Translations under genes and position numbers: made by a program | From: Heligmosomoides polygyrus polygyrus | Taxonomy: Eukaryota; Nematoda; Chromadorea; Rhabditida; Heligmosomidae | Assembly (NCBI GenBank): GCA_947396885.1 | Contig: OX377201.1 | Location: forward strand, 6,806,934 to 6,870,933 | Direction of reading: 5' to 3' | Length of the DNA stretch: 64,000 bases | Shown here: positions 33,701-48,700 of the stretch, in pieces | Layout: each line of letters starts with the position of its first letter | Numbering within the stretch: position 1 is the stretch's first letter | The notes under the pieces: model-generated | What the model saw: only the letters and a program-made list of their open reading frames with translations | What the model was told of the DNA's origin: nothing | Databases searched by the model: none

Positions 33701-36700
33701 TCACCCAGACTCGCTGCTCGACAGGGTTAATGTAGAAGACGTACTTCTCATCTTGCGTGACTGACTATTGAGTACAGGCTGCTCGGGGTTGGGAATTGGG
33801 TGAGATTTGCGCGAGTCAGGTCGACTCGTCAGACTGGGGTTTCGGCGTGAGACAGAATGGAGTTTTGGCATGCTTCTGGAAAGGGCGAAAGTGATCGCTT
33901 CTCAGGTGGCCTTCAGTAAGTAGCAGACAAACATACAAATACGAGAAGCACGAAACCGGACTCCAGTCACGACATATATGTTCACGGCATGGAGAGTCTC
34001 ATTACTTTTGGCCCACCCTAATAAAAGAATAAGGATAAAGCATGGCGATACTCAATCTCTTTTAGAATGCGCCACGCATTAGACTTCTTCCGGATGTCGT
34101 TCAGGTGATTTGAATGCGTATTTGGCCATGCAATGACTTGCGGTGGCCAGCTGATGAACAAGTCAGTGCTTTATTCCTCCCAGACAAGTCTGGCACCAAA
34201 TCACCGATCCCGGAGGGATGGAAGACTTGGATGGCCTGCGCGGAAAACTCGAACCGGGAACCTGGAATTGCGTGCACATGACAGTCGGCGCCTTCTTCGA
34301 CTGCGCTATACGCGCCTACAGGTCATGATACTTCTGAAAAGTATAATAATAAAGTGGAACGAGCGGTAGTGTGGAGTGATTACCCAGCCTATCGACATTA
34401 AAATCCATAAAAATGAAATAAGATTAAGGAAGTATGCTAGAAATGAAGGTTTTGAACGATTGGAAACCGGCATGCATGCGTTTTTACTAGATATTGGAAG
34501 CATTTTGGAGCTATTCTTAAGGATTTTAGTGGCACGGAGGGTTGGTTAGTTAAGGAATGAACTTCTCTTCTAGATTGTAGGCAATAATGTGGCCTGCAAA
34601 CAGGCCAGCTAATTACGACCAATCAGAGTAGCGATCGCACAAATAAGCCAACCTAACAGCGCACGGCCCACTGTATGGTGCACCTATTCGATGCGGCCTG
34701 ATTGGTATTGTGAGTTGCACTTACCCATGTAGGGCACACTAAAGACAAGTTCTATTTACACATACTTCCAACAGAAAAGCTTTATGTCACGAATATGGGC
34801 AACAGTGGGTGTTGAGAATGCGCATTCTCTCAGACCGCATAGAATGAGAGTGTACGGCCGTGCTATGCTTGGCTATGATTGGCTGACGTGTTCACCATCC
34901 AATGCTTTCCACATTCACGACATGTAACGCAGAAAACGAAACAATGACTTGAATCAGTTGGTCATTTTCCAGATTTCGCCGTGAACCGCAACCAGCGTTG
35001 TACCATAACCAGCAAAACCTTTAAAGGCATGGTTAGGTGCATCTCCAGGGTATCGGAACCCAATGGTATATATCTTCAAAAAATAAAGAAAGAGTGTGTA
35101 AGAAGACCTTAGAAGAAACCTTAAGTTCGAGAAATTATATTCCAAAAAAGAAAAAGGGAGAAAAAGCAACAACATTCGGATCTATCCTAGTCCGAGGGGG
35201 CTACATAATTAAAAAGTATTATATGTAACAAATCCACTTGAGACTTACCGAGCGGCCTCTACGGAACAACATGGGACCTTAACAAGAAAAGTCACAAAGA
35301 AAAATACAAAAAAATTACATTTGTTGCGGTTGTAAGCAGGCAAAGTTGTGTGCCCTTCTCACCATGTTAGATCCTGGTTATAACATGTCGAGCGGCTGTG
35401 AGCACACGACACGCGGCTTCATGCGCCCTATTCACCATGTCAGATCCTGGTTATAACATGTCAGCCTGGGGTTAGCACGCGGCATGCCTCTATTCCGCCG
35501 CTCTTTGCCCGCCGAAGCGATTTTTTATTTTTTGTTTATTCGTTCGTTTTTGGCTTCTTTTAGGTTCCAACTCGTTCTCTAGGAGCCGCTCGGTAAGTCT
35601 CAATTCATTTTGTTACCTACTCTTTAGTTATTTAGCTCCCCCCCTGGACTAGGATAGATCCCAACATTCTTTCTACGGTTGCGCCGTGCCTTCACCCATT
35701 TGGTCTTTACCGAAACAAACAAATATTCAAGAACTTCAGCTATGAAAACAGCTCGCGAAGACGAACCGCGGGATGCAGGAACGCGCCGTTGGGCCCATCG
35801 CAGCCAATCAGGCACCAGCACAGACGCACAGGCAGGACGCATGATTGGCTGCCACGATTACGGTAGACGCAACGGCGCGTTCTCGCACTCCTGCGGTGCG
35901 TATTCGCGACATGCACCAAAACCACTAACAGTAAAATAATGGAAATTCAAAGGCCGTAAAGGTACTAGCAATTTCAATTACCTTCGTCAAAGCGACCGTT
36001 CGCCTTGCGTCCAGCTCCTCCTCGTAGTGCATGCTTTCGCCTTTCGCTATCGTCAGACGATACTTCTCCGGATGACCAAACGACGGTGCTTCCCACTCGA
36101 AGATCTGATACTCCTCAGTGGCCACGTTGACACGAAGCGATTGCACGGCTGGAAGAAGACGACGTGAATGAATTCAACTGCAGAGACCTGTGAGACCATC
36201 TGAACTCACGCGACACGGTCACCGGCACGATCGTCACGTTGACGAGGCTGAACAGCTGCGGGCTACCGTAATCTATGGCCAGCACCTGCAAGGACGACAT
36301 TTGGAATATATTCGACTACATGCCGGTGTACACCTACCTCCATACGGATCGGCTTGAAGGCAATCTGGCCAGCAAGCTCTTCTCTGAGTATTAAAGCTCC
36401 GTCTGATTGCACGGAGAACAGCGGCTCCTCGCGGGTGAAGCTGAGACTCCGCTCGGAGTTGTAGATGACCGGATCGTTGTCCTGCACCTGAACGGTTGAA
36501 GACTGAAGCCATATGTCACTAGCACATTGACGATAGTCCGTGATGAGAGGTTGGAAGGAGGTACTGTCTACGAATTAATGGTCGTTTTTTGCTATCTAGG
36601 GATGCGCCATGCACTTGACTCTTGCACGCATTTTGAATCTGACATTTGATAAACAGGCGCGTCATAGCGCAGCCTGAGGAGGCGCTGACTTTCGCATGCA

Positions 36701-39700
36701 CCCTCGCAAGATTTTTGGTACGGATTGCCTGTGCAGACCAAGACCTTCGCGCTCGGTGAACTGGACCAGAATTGTCTGGGAAGTATAAAACACTGACTTT
36801 TCCTTAGATTGGCTACCAATAGCCACATTGTAGGCCAAATATGCATTTAAACTGCGTGCACAATATCCCGTAAAGGTAAGGTGCGTGGCGCATCCCGAAA
36901 AGGATTGATTAGAGCCGCCTTAGCCCTAGTTTATACTTGCGCTGCCACGCGGCGCGGCACCGCGATCGCCATAGATATCGATTTTTCGCGCCGCCCGGTC
37001 GATATCTACCCCGACCATCGTGCCGCGCCGCGCAGCGGTAGAAGTATAAACTAGGGCTTAAGGCAATTTTGCCCAATGTAGATGGGGACAGTCCATTATT
37101 CATTGGTCTATCGATACCTTCACAATATCCCATAGAGGAAAAATGCGTGGCGCATCCCAAAAAGGAATGATTTTCGCCGACTCTCATTCTTTACTTATTG
37201 ATCTATCTATAATGTTCAATTATTGTAAATATCCAACAAAAATCGTAGTGCTCAAGTAAACAAAAGTCGATAGTCGATCGATACTAAGTGTTGGATCGAT
37301 ACTTTCTCTTCCTGGGAGCTCAGTTCTTCATTTTAATATTTGCATCACAAGATACTAATCAACGGTTTGATTTATTCCAATTACAAAGGCTGCGAGGCCG
37401 TCCAGCGGCTGTTAATTTTGCGCGGATGGACATGCGGACAAATCGACTGACTAAATCTACTATACGCAATGGAATCTTTATAGCCAGACAGCCTCACCAT
37501 AGCCCGTCCAGGCCAATCAAAGCTTCCACCCCCAGGTCGGGTAGTTGGTACAAGGCTTGCTTCAGAGGAACAAAACACTGACTTGACCGATGACCGGCCA
37601 CCGTAAGCTACTGTGCAGCACTAATACGCGTTCAAACTGCCTTCTCGACATCCCGTAAAAATAGGATGCGTGGCGCATCCCAAAAGGAGATTAATTAACG
37701 CAGTCCTTTATCCATCTATCCTCATTTGCCTGATGGGATTACAGTGGTATAAAGTTGACAGTTTAGTGAGTAGCCAATCCCTGGCGCGTGAAACGGCCCA
37801 TGTCGCGAAGGTGAACACCATTGGGAGGCAAGAACTTGTCAGCCAATCAGACCTCATTGAATGGGCATGTCATTCGTAGAAGGTGTTAATGATCGGCATC
37901 CTGATTGACTGGCGTTTGTTCAGTCGGTGCTTTCTGATTGATTGACTGGCGCGCTCCCACCCCTACCCGCCCCCAATGCTGCCCATTTTCAAGACATGGA
38001 TCGCGTTTTCCCATCAGTTTTAGTGACTGATCAATAAAGGATAAAAAGTTCTATAGCACAATATAGAAATAAAGATCTCTAAAGGCAGGATTATTTACTG
38101 TTATTAATCAAGTCAGAGGATGAAGGACGGTGTTATTCAATCTCGTTTGGGATCCGCCACGCACTTTACTTCTACGGGAGGTCATATCCAGCCGATGAAC
38201 AAGGCAGCACCTTAGTCCTAGTTTATACTTTCGTCGCTGTGCGTCGGGATAGACATCGACCGGGCGGCAAAAAAATCGATATCTATGGCGAGCGTTATGC
38301 CGCGCCGCGAGGTGGCGCAAGTATAAACCAAGGTTTCTCCCTCCCAGATAACTCTGACACCAAGTCACTGACCCCGGAGGGATGGAAGGCTTGGTTGGAC
38401 TGGGCGGGAAATCCCAACCAGGAACCTGGTATCGGCACAGCCGACACCTCCTCCGACTGCGCCACGGGCGCCCTAAATAAGCAATGCTGAATAAAAAAGT
38501 TCTAACGCGGTCAGTAAGCTTAAATAGCCAGTAGACTTCCCAAAGCTAAACCACCCTTTAATGAAGGCCTTGTTTCCTAATGGCTAATACCTGGTAAACT
38601 CTTTTTAAAAGGAATCCTTCCATTTGGTGACCACATGTAGGCGCAGACAGACGAAGCGCCGGGTGTCGTGTGCATTCAAATCGATTTGAGGTACGGTGGT
38701 TTCCGTCCAGGGGCCGAATTCGACTTACAGCAATTTAACAGAGAAAATTACAGCCGAAATCCTGACACGCGGCTTATCAAGCGATATGGTGAGCGACAAG
38801 CCGCGTTATCTGAGCTACCGCTGTGAATTCTCTGTTAAATTTAAGTAAGTCGTTGACGAATCCTACCCCAGGTTAACCAAGCCTTCCATTGCTCGGGGGT
38901 CAGTAAATTGGTAGCAAATTTGTCTGGGAAGGATAAAACGCCGACTTGTCCGTCAGCTGGCCATCGCAGGTCATCGTATGGCCAAAGATGGGGTCAAATT
39001 GCCCCACGATGTCTCGTAGAAATAGATTACGTGGCGCGTCCCTAGAGGGGTTAATTAACACCGTCCTTTGTCTTCTATCTTTATCTATTTGGTCTCTAGA
39101 AAGTCGGGGGACCCCTTCTTGCGCGAGGATCAACTTGCTCGGTCCGTCTCTCCTGTTTGTGTCGACAAACAACGGCCGTCTAATAGTACTAGTTAGAGTC
39201 CGAGAGGCGTAATAGACCTGCTTCGTATGTGCGGCCATGCCGGCTAGGCCAGTGTTTACCCAAAAGGAGCAAAAGTTCCTGGCTACTGCTGCTGCCGCCG
39301 CCGTTGCTGCTGCTCGACGGTAATTAGTCAACGCCTTAATTGGATGTTTGTTGAAAACTCTGGGCTTAGTACTGATCCCGACAGCCGAGCAATTACCACC
39401 GGCCGTATATCAAGGCATGTCCAAATCCCTCGCGTCCGCGTCTCGAGAACGGCACCGCGTTGCGCACTACTGATGCGAGACGAGGTCAAGCTCGTCTGAG
39501 AGGTCGCATCGGCCTCGCTTGTCATGCAAACAGCTTCTGATCATCGGAAAGAACAGAGCAGGGGAGGAAGGGAAAGCCTAGCGGTGGAATAGGACAAGCG
39601 TCTCTTCCACTCTTCTACCAGACCAGCCGAGGAAGAGAGAAAGGGTAAAGGGAGACGCTGCTCAATCCATCTGTAGGATGCGCCGCGCATTCTACTTCTA

Positions 39701-42700
39701 GGGAGTATCGTGGAGGTGATTTGAATGAGTATTTGGCCCATAAAATGGCTTGCGGTGGCCAACCGTAAGACATCTCAGTGCTTCATCCTTCTCACACAAA
39801 TCTGATACCGAATCACCGACCTCGAAGGGATAGAAGGCTGGTCTTGGCGATAAATCTGAAGTAGCAACCTTGAGTCAGAGTGCACACGATAGCCGGCGCC
39901 TCCGCCGACTGCACTACCACGCGCTCCAGCAGTAAGCAGTAGGATAGCGGTTTAAAACTCACCCAATAAGGATAAAGGATAAAGGACGGTGTTACTCAAT
40001 CCCTTTTGGGATGCGCCACGCATTCTACTTCTACATGATGTCGTGGAGGCGATTTGAATGCGTATTTGGCCATACAATGACTTGCGGTGGCCAGCCGACC
40101 AAGGAGCCAGCGCTTTATCCTTCCCAGACAAGTCTGGTACCAACTCACCGACTCCGGAGGGATGGAAGTGTTGATTGGCCTGAGCGGGAAATCCGAACCA
40201 GGAACCTGGTATTGGGTGCATGCGACAGCCGGCGCCTCCTCCGACTGCGCTACACGCTCCAAATCTCACCCATTGCTTTCCACAAACTCAAAGCTCAAAC
40301 AAAAGTCTAGAGATTAGTGGTTTTCCTGCAATTTGCATTGGATTAGTCGACAGATTTGCACCTCTAAATCTACTAAAATAAAAGTGGAAATTTCTAGAAA
40401 AATCATCGTAGAGTAGAAAACGCTGCTGAAAATAGATAATATTAGGATGAATTAGGATGCTCTTAAACTATGGAGGAAGCCGTGGATGTGTTGCTGTGTC
40501 CTCTCCCATGCTCCCGAACATGTTTCAGAGGCCTCCCACGGCTGATCTCGGACAACTGCAGGAGAGGAGTAGTATCGAAACCGAGATGCCGTAGAGATTT
40601 GACTGGACACTGTTTAAGAATTTCAGAGCGAATTTTTAAAAATTAAAATCTCACAGTGGCTTTATTAGAAATTTTTAAAATTTACCCATCCCAAAAAAGT
40701 GAATATAGAATATGAAATTTTGTAAAAGCTTTATTTTCACTTTCAAAAAATGGTTTTCAGCTTGTTCCAAAGTTCGAGAAAGCGGTCGACTTTTGTGTAT
40801 TGCAAGAAGGGATCCTCCAGGCACTCGCTTTCCGTGTTCCTTTGATTGATAGTATAAATGCTGCTCCTTTGAAGCTGCGAAGTGAAGACTTATCTGATTT
40901 CTTCAAATTTTCTACCTTGCCGTTTACTAGTGCGTAACTTCACGCGAGCAGAATGTTTGCTATCAATAAAGAAAGGTAAAAATGACAAACATCAATAAAG
41001 GACAAGTGCATGGCGCGAACTTTTCTTAAAACACATTGAAATATCGCCGGCTTCTGCGCTTTAAAATAAGTTCAAAACCATTTTTATAAGTGAAACAACA
41101 AAAAACTAATGGCAATTTAAGCAATCATTTATTTTTTGAGACAAGCGAATTATAAAATTGAAAAGAAAATGTCCTAGTTAGTCACTCAAATCGAAAATTT
41201 ATCTGTCGACCTTTCTAGAGAGTACCAGGTTTAGTTTGGGAGGTGACTATTTTTATTTTGAAAATGTTCAGTTTAGTTTTAAAAGTGTTCAGTTTCCTTT
41301 AGAAGCGTCCTGTTTGAGGTGAGCGTTGTATATAAATACTGAAGTTTCTTTTTTCTTCTTTAAAACAATGTTGCTGATCTATGGTCTTGTTTTTTTTTTC
41401 TGAATTTTTTTGCTGGTTTGAGACAACGCTATCTGTGCGATTTTGGATATAACGAAAATACCAAAATTGTTCGTTAAAAGAAATCGCTAAAAAATATTTA
41501 ATGACCAGAATTTAACATCCGATTGTGATGACCAGGACTTGGTGAATTTTGTAGGGTACCCTAATTCGAGGCGCATGTAGCGCAGTCGTAGGAGGTGTTG
41601 GCTGTCGCGTGCCCCCGATACCAGGTTCGTGGTTCGGCCCAGGCCAATCAAGTCTTCCATCCCTCCGTGATCATCAACTTGGTACCAGACTTGTCTGGGA
41701 AGAATAAAACCATGACTTGACCATCGGTCCGCCACCACAAGCCATTGTATGGCCAGATACGCATTCAGATCGCCTCTACGACATCCCGCAGAAATAGAGA
41801 GCGTGGCGCATCCCAAAAGTGATTCATTAACGCCGTCCTTTACCCTTCATCCCTACTCCGATTCGTCCTCCCTATCTTCCCGATATTAATTCAATCCACA
41901 TCTCCATCTGTCCTTCATCTGCTATTCAGTACTATAGAGAAAGGCCTCCGTGTGTGTACAGAGTACTGAATTACAAATGCTTGAGAGGAGGATGGAACGC
42001 GGAATGTTCCCCATGCACTCCATCTTGCGCGAATCGTTTCCTTCTAATGGCTTCTGGAATCCTGAGTCTGGACGTGATGGCAGGATAGAATCCTCCTAAG
42101 ATGTGGAGTAAGAATCCTTAAAGGCATGGTTAGGAGGCTCCCTGGTTGTCGGAACCGTTATGGTCTCAATAAAAACAATGGTAGAAATCTTTTAAAAAAC
42201 AGTTGTACTAAAATTCCAGGCACTTTATAAAGGACTGCGTTACTCAATCCATGCTGGGATGCGCCACGCATTCTAAATACTTCTTGGGATATCATGGAGG
42301 CCATCTGAATGGGTACATATTTGGCGATATAACGACTTGCGATGGCCAGCCGATGAGCAAGTCACCATTTTATCCTTCGCAGACAACGCAGGTACCAATT
42401 CACTGACCCCGGAGGGATGAAAGGCTTTGTTAACCTGGGCGAGAGATCCGAACCAAGAACCTGGTATTGGGAGCACGCGACGGCGTTCACCTTCTCCGAC
42501 TGCGCTACACGCCCCCATGCACTTTACTAAGATAACAACGATTAACAATAGGGGCAAATACTTGGCTTGTGACAAAACAAACCTTTTTATATGTTTTATA
42601 GAATCTCGTCGGGGGAGGTGTCCACAGAGTTGAAAATTATGTAACAAATTGACTTGAGATTTACCAAGCGGTTCCTACGGAACATGATAGGCCCTAAGAG

Positions 42701-45700
42701 AAACAAAAAACGAACGGCCAAACGAAAAAAAAATCACCGCAGTTTTACAACCGTCTCGGCGGGCAAAGAGCGACAATGAAGGCATGCCACGTGCTGACCG
42801 CGGCCTGACATGTTATAACCAAGATCTAACGTGGTGAGGAGGGCATATAACTTCGCCTGCTTGCAACCGCCGAAAAAATGATTTTTTTCGCTTTTTTCTT
42901 CGTGAATTTTTCTAGTTTATGCCCTGTTTTGCTCTATGGGAGCCGCTTGGTAGGCCTCAAGTCAATTTCTTACGTAATTTTTAATTCTGTGGAAATTTAG
43001 ACACCCCCCCCCCCCCTCCCCCCGACTAGCATCCTAGATCCGTTTTATATTACGTTACATAACCTTGTTTTAGTTAGTTATAATTTAAAAATTCTAACAT
43101 TTTACACCTTTCTTTACATCTTTGGTTTCTACCTTTTCTTATGTTTTAAATTGGAATACGCCATGTATTCTGCACTCCTATGGGACATCGTGGAGGAAAT
43201 TTGAATGCGCTTAGGCCTATTCAATGGCTTGTGTTAGCCAGACGATGGGTAAGTGACAGCCTTATCCTTCTCAGCCACATCTGGGGTCGGATTCATCAAC
43301 GACTTACATAACTTTAACAGAGAATTCACAGCAAGGAAAACTCAGATAAGGCGGCTTATCGCTCACCATGTCGCGTGATAAGCCGCGCTGTCAGTGATTT
43401 CGGCCGTAATTTTCTCTGTTAAATTGCTGTTAGTGATTGATGAATCCGGCACCTAGTAGCAATTCATCGACACCGGAAAAAAGAAAAGCTTCGTTGTCCT
43501 AGGCGGTACGAATCCTAACCAAGAACCTTGATTCGTGGTACTCACCACAGGCGGAAGCCTCATCGACTGCGTTATCTATATTGCAGACGAATGGTCCCGT
43601 CATAGAGTAAGTAAAACCTGCTGTAGAGCAAAAGCTGTTGGTGCAGTCGGAGGAGGCGCTGACTGTCGTCTGCATACCGAATCAGGTTCTTGCTTCGGGT
43701 TCTCCACCCAGGCCAGAGCCAAACTCCTTCCGTCTCCACTGGGTAGTAAGGACAAATACGCATTCAAATCGCCTCCACGATATCCTTAGAAATAAGGTGC
43801 GTGTCGCATTCCGAAAAGATTAATTAACGCCTTCATTTATCACTGGTGAGCGTGTAGAGCAGTCGGAGGAGGTGTAGGCTGTCTCGTGCACAACATACCA
43901 GGCTCTGGTTCGGATTTCCCGCCCAGGCCAACCAAGCCTTCCAGCCCTCCGAGTCGCTAAAATGGTGCCGGACTCGTCTGGGAAGGATAGAGCGCTGATT
44001 TCTTCAACGGCTGGCCACCGGAAATCATTGTCACAGCTATCCCTCCGTAGTATAAAGGTGAACACATATGGCGCAGTCCGTAGAGATTGCCGAACGTCCT
44101 CCTCACGTCCAGTTCAACTCCTCTCCCAAGCAAACTAGGCCATCAATCTCTGCGGGTAAGTGAATCTGTATCAAATAAGTCTGGAAAGGGTTGCAACCTG
44201 ACGCAGCCATCGGATGGAACACGAAAACGACGAAACAGATGAAGTAGGTGCTCCAACGTCCATCATGATACCGGACTAGGGTAAAGCGCGTGGCGCATTC
44301 CAAACAAGTATTGACTTTGGGTGATCTGTACTGGGCATCTATCCTTATTAGCGAACAATTCTTGACCTCCTCCATACTATTTGATCATTTGAGGGAGGGA
44401 TTATAAAGGTCAGCATCAATCACTTTCTCTTTGGAATGCGCCATGTACTTTACTAGAGATGGTAAGGTCAAACAGTAGAGGCGAGTGTCTGGGTAGTTTG
44501 TATCGTTGCCCTGAAGAGCTTAAAGCTTACCTCCATTTTCCCAACCTGGGACCCAACCGACAGCGTGACCGGCGCGAAGAACCGATACTCCGGCATGGAA
44601 AACGTGGGCGGGTGATGATTCCGATGAGTGATGTGGACTCGGAAGTGCAGCGAGTGCATGCGGTTTCCGGTACAGAGCCTGAGTAATCATAGAATTCCAT
44701 ATGGAACCTCTCAATGGTCCATAGATATACGCTTACAGATGGAGGGTCCCGTCCAGATCGCCGGCCGGCTTCACCGTAGGCAAGTCGCTGGCGGTGTAGA
44801 AGGCGTTTTTCGCCGATCTGAAAGAGAAGGACCAGTTATTTTCCGGATTCGTGAGAGTAAGAGCGGTACATGCCACGAAGACCTATAGCAGGGGTGCGGG
44901 AACGCACTGCTGCTCCTATCGTAACCGCGTCCGCCAATCGGGAAGCAGGGCACATGATTGGCTGACGCGATTACGGTGGGAGTAGCGGCACGTTCCTCCC
45001 CCCCCCCCCTCCCCGGTGCGTTTTCGATACATGTACGGTCTTATAGTTAGCCCTAGTTTATACGCTTACGCCGCGACGCGGCGCGGCGCGGTAGATATCG
45101 ATTCTTCACGCCATCTGATCGATATCCATTCCAATTATGGTGCCGCGCCGCGCAGCGGCGCAACTATAAACCTGGGCTTAGACCTATGTAATTGCTCACT
45201 GGTATTCCAGCCATTCGATGTCGGTTTCAAGCTGTCCGAAGCAGTTTTTCAACGTCTCGAATCGTCGCTGCAACTCGATGCCCATCGTGAGTCGTGTGCC
45301 GCGACTGGCGCCGTCATAAATCCGAAGTTCGTAGTCTCCTAAAAGCGCAATAAACTCAACGCAAGGTTTCCTCCCTTAATGGCCGCCGTGAGCCAGGGCC
45401 CGAAATCTCATTTCACGCTGAATGTGGTCATATCTTGAGGCTGTCAGCCGGCTTGCCGGCCGGCCCTAATAACGGCCGAATGCGCTCCAGCAGCAGCACC
45501 ATCACCAGCGGTGGCAGCAAAAGGTCGTGCGTACCGAGGGAAAGACGCAACAAATCACTGCGGAATGATGGATTTTTGAGTGCCCGCTGAGAGGCCGAGA
45601 GAATTGGCCGCCGAGTCGGAGGCGACGGCCACGGACCTCGGCGCCTTATCAACTTTGTCTCAATTTGCAGAGACAAAGAGCTGTGTTGGATCTCGTTACT

Positions 45701-48700
45701 TTCGCATTCAGCGCCACTGACCGTTGGCCTTAGGTCGAGCGAATTCTGAGGCTGGTAAGCTCTGGAAAAGGAGGAACGAGGAGGACAAGAAAGCCTTTAG
45801 AGGAGCAGAGGAGCGTCAGATTGTTCGTGAATCCCTTTCGTTTGCGCCATGCATTCAACTTACACTACCTGTCTTTTGGTTTTTGGGCGGAATAAACGCA
45901 AAATGCGTCGTTTTCGCCTTTTCCCACAACTGCTTTCATAGCGGCCTATGCAAAAAAATATATTTTAAAAATCCGAATAGAATGTAGGCGACTTATCCAG
46001 TTATGAAGGTATCCGGCTGTGGTTTCAAATAGCAAAAAATAGATTTGAGACCTATAAGACCCGAAACATGTCGGTGCAATTATCTCGAGTGACAGATCGA
46101 AGTAATCGTAACCTAGTTCTTTTCTCAAGCCACTAGATGCCATATACAGGGTGGTCCACATAACGTGTTACGGGCTAAAAAAAATCCATTTTCGGAAATT
46201 TCACGCTTTCCTTATGCTTAGCTATGGTGTTATTCTTTTTCTCCGTATCTTTTAGTCCACCTATGGTCAGTCTTATTCTCCGTTTCTAGGTAAACATGGT
46301 TTCGCTTGAGGATCGTTTTGCAGTGGTCGCTATGTTCAAACGCGAGTCGTCCGTTTCCACGATTTCAAAGATGCTCAAACTGCATCGAATGCAAGTACAC
46401 CGTGTCGTCACACGTTTTGAAGAGATTGGAGGGATCGAAAACCGTTTTCGAGAACAAGATCAAGACGAATTGCAAGGAACTCTTCCCTTAGAAAAGCCGT
46501 GAAAGACAAATTCACCGAAATCCTGCAAGAAGCATCAGGAAGACAGCTAAGGAGCACAACAAAAGTCGTTCAACTATGCAACAACTGATCAGGAATAACC
46601 TGGGATTGTATCCCTACAAATTCGCTAAAGGACAGCACCTTACTGAAGAAATGAAGGCCTCAAGATTGGAGAAATGCAGAATGATGAAGGCTCTTACGTG
46701 TGGTGACAAGCGCGACTGAGTTCTCTTAACAGACGAGAAGATATTTACCGTCGAAACACTAGAAGAGCGGTAGAATCAATGGAAACTGCGACTAGAAGGT
46801 CTACAAGAGCCGTCAACGTCGAAAGAACTCATCCTTCGCAGTGTTTGATGGTATAAGCTGGAATATCGGGCCTGGGAAAGACCAAACCTGTTTTCACTCA
46901 AAAAGAAGTTAAGATCAATGCCGAAATCAACCGGAAGCAAATTCTGGAGGACATCATGATAACTTTGGCAGAAAAAGATGCTAAGGATATTGACTGGACC
47001 TTGCCAGGGTACCAAGAAGGCCCTGGAATGGTGTGAGACCAATCTTCCGGATTTGTGCACGAAGGATGTTTGGGCTTCAAACTCGACCGATCTCAACCCT
47101 ATGGATTTCACCGTCTGGTCAATTCTTGAGCAAAAAAGCCAGCTCTTTTAAACACAGCTCACTGGTTTCGCTGAAAAGAGCTCTGGAGGAGTCATAAGGC
47201 GAAATTTTATCGGAAATGATCGTGCGCATCCTCAAGAAATTCTGGAAAGGATTGGACGCCTGCATTGAAGCCAAAAGAGCTCATTTTGAATGCGACTTAT
47301 GACGTGTTATGTAGAATTTTCTTGTCTTTCCAATGATCGTAAGTTTTCTTATTTGAGTTGGTTTGAGCAAAGTTGTATATAGTTATCTGCGTAACATTTC
47401 ATGTGGACCACCCTGTGCATCACTGGACAGACCCCTAGGATTGGATTCGCATGGTAACACTTATCTGCTGAACAAATCACTTGAAAGGAGCTATGGAAGT
47501 TTTTTGGGGAGCGGTTTTTTCCGTTTATTCCGCCTAAAAATCGAAAGACAGGAGCGGTATTACATATGGTGGACGACTTGTGTGTGCTTTGTCAAATACA
47601 ATAGAATTCGTTCAAAAAACAGCCGATAGAAAATTCAGTGTCATGTCATTCGCGAAACGCCTTTGGAAGATTCAACAATCTTGGAGGCGACAAAGAAAAC
47701 GATGTGATGATGTTAGACATAGAATACTTCTTCCTCAAAAAAAAAGATGTAAAACGAGACTTGTTTGATACATACCCGAAGCTGTGGATATGAAATCTGT
47801 GCTCCTTGTAAGATGCCCTACTAAACCACACAGGTCTTGAGGGGGGGGGGGGGGGATATGATCACAGACATCTCTTGTGAGTCCGCTTCTCTCCCTCCTG
47901 ACACTCGACTGCGTAGCGAACCACCTGGAGGAAAACCGCTTGGGTCCGCTAAGCGGACGACATGTCTACATATAGTAGCCGATAGTCAGGAGAAGCTGGA
48001 CTAGAAGGCTCAGCTACGGCAGGGAGCTGTCCTGACAAAGACCTGCGGCTGAACATGAAGGAGACAAAGTTCGTCAGCTCTGAACAGTGTATTGGACCCA
48101 TTCTAGACAACCAAAGGGAGGCGAACCAGGAGGTGAAAAGATTCCGCTACCCGAAAGTGACCTGTCCGAGGAAGGAGGTGTGGATCCCGCGGTTGAGGAA
48201 CGGGGAAGCGCAACCTGTACCACGGGCAGAGAGTCCACAGGAACCCTCTTCGACTGTACCCCAGCACTCTCAAAGGCACGTTCCATGGTACAGTAGTCAG
48301 ACCTGCTAACGGCCACGGAAGTGAGCGCAGGACCTTGGCTAAGATGCTGAAGCACCATATCAGCATAGCTGAGGTATTCGAGAAAAGAACGAGTAACAGC
48401 AGCAAGTACGATAGGATGTTTACAATAGAAGTATTTGACCCGTATGTCTGAACGATCGAGAGCGGTCATGAACGAACGTTCACCACCCAGCAGGTGATAG
48501 AACCCATTCTAGATAGCTAAAGGGAGGCGATGGAGAAGGGAGAGGGATTCCGCCACCCCGAAAGTGACCTATCCGAGGAAGGAAATGTGGCCAGGGGCCA
48601 GATTCGTCAACGATACCGCTGGTATCATCTTACCGCGGGTTCACCATATCGGCCTACGCAGTATGTGATACAGAGATACAGACACGACAACCGATATATC

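Noticed and set aside
45428..45676. Extra receptor exon between exons 1 and 2 (hydrophobic LLLPPLVMVLLLERI)
   Set aside because: It ends in a stop and has no matching acceptor/donor phase; exons 1 and 2 already join in phase.
46296..46502. Small HTH protein gene
   Set aside because: It is the start of a Tc1/mariner-like transposase bounded by inverted CAGGGTGGTCCACAT ends, with stops and frameshifts downstream.
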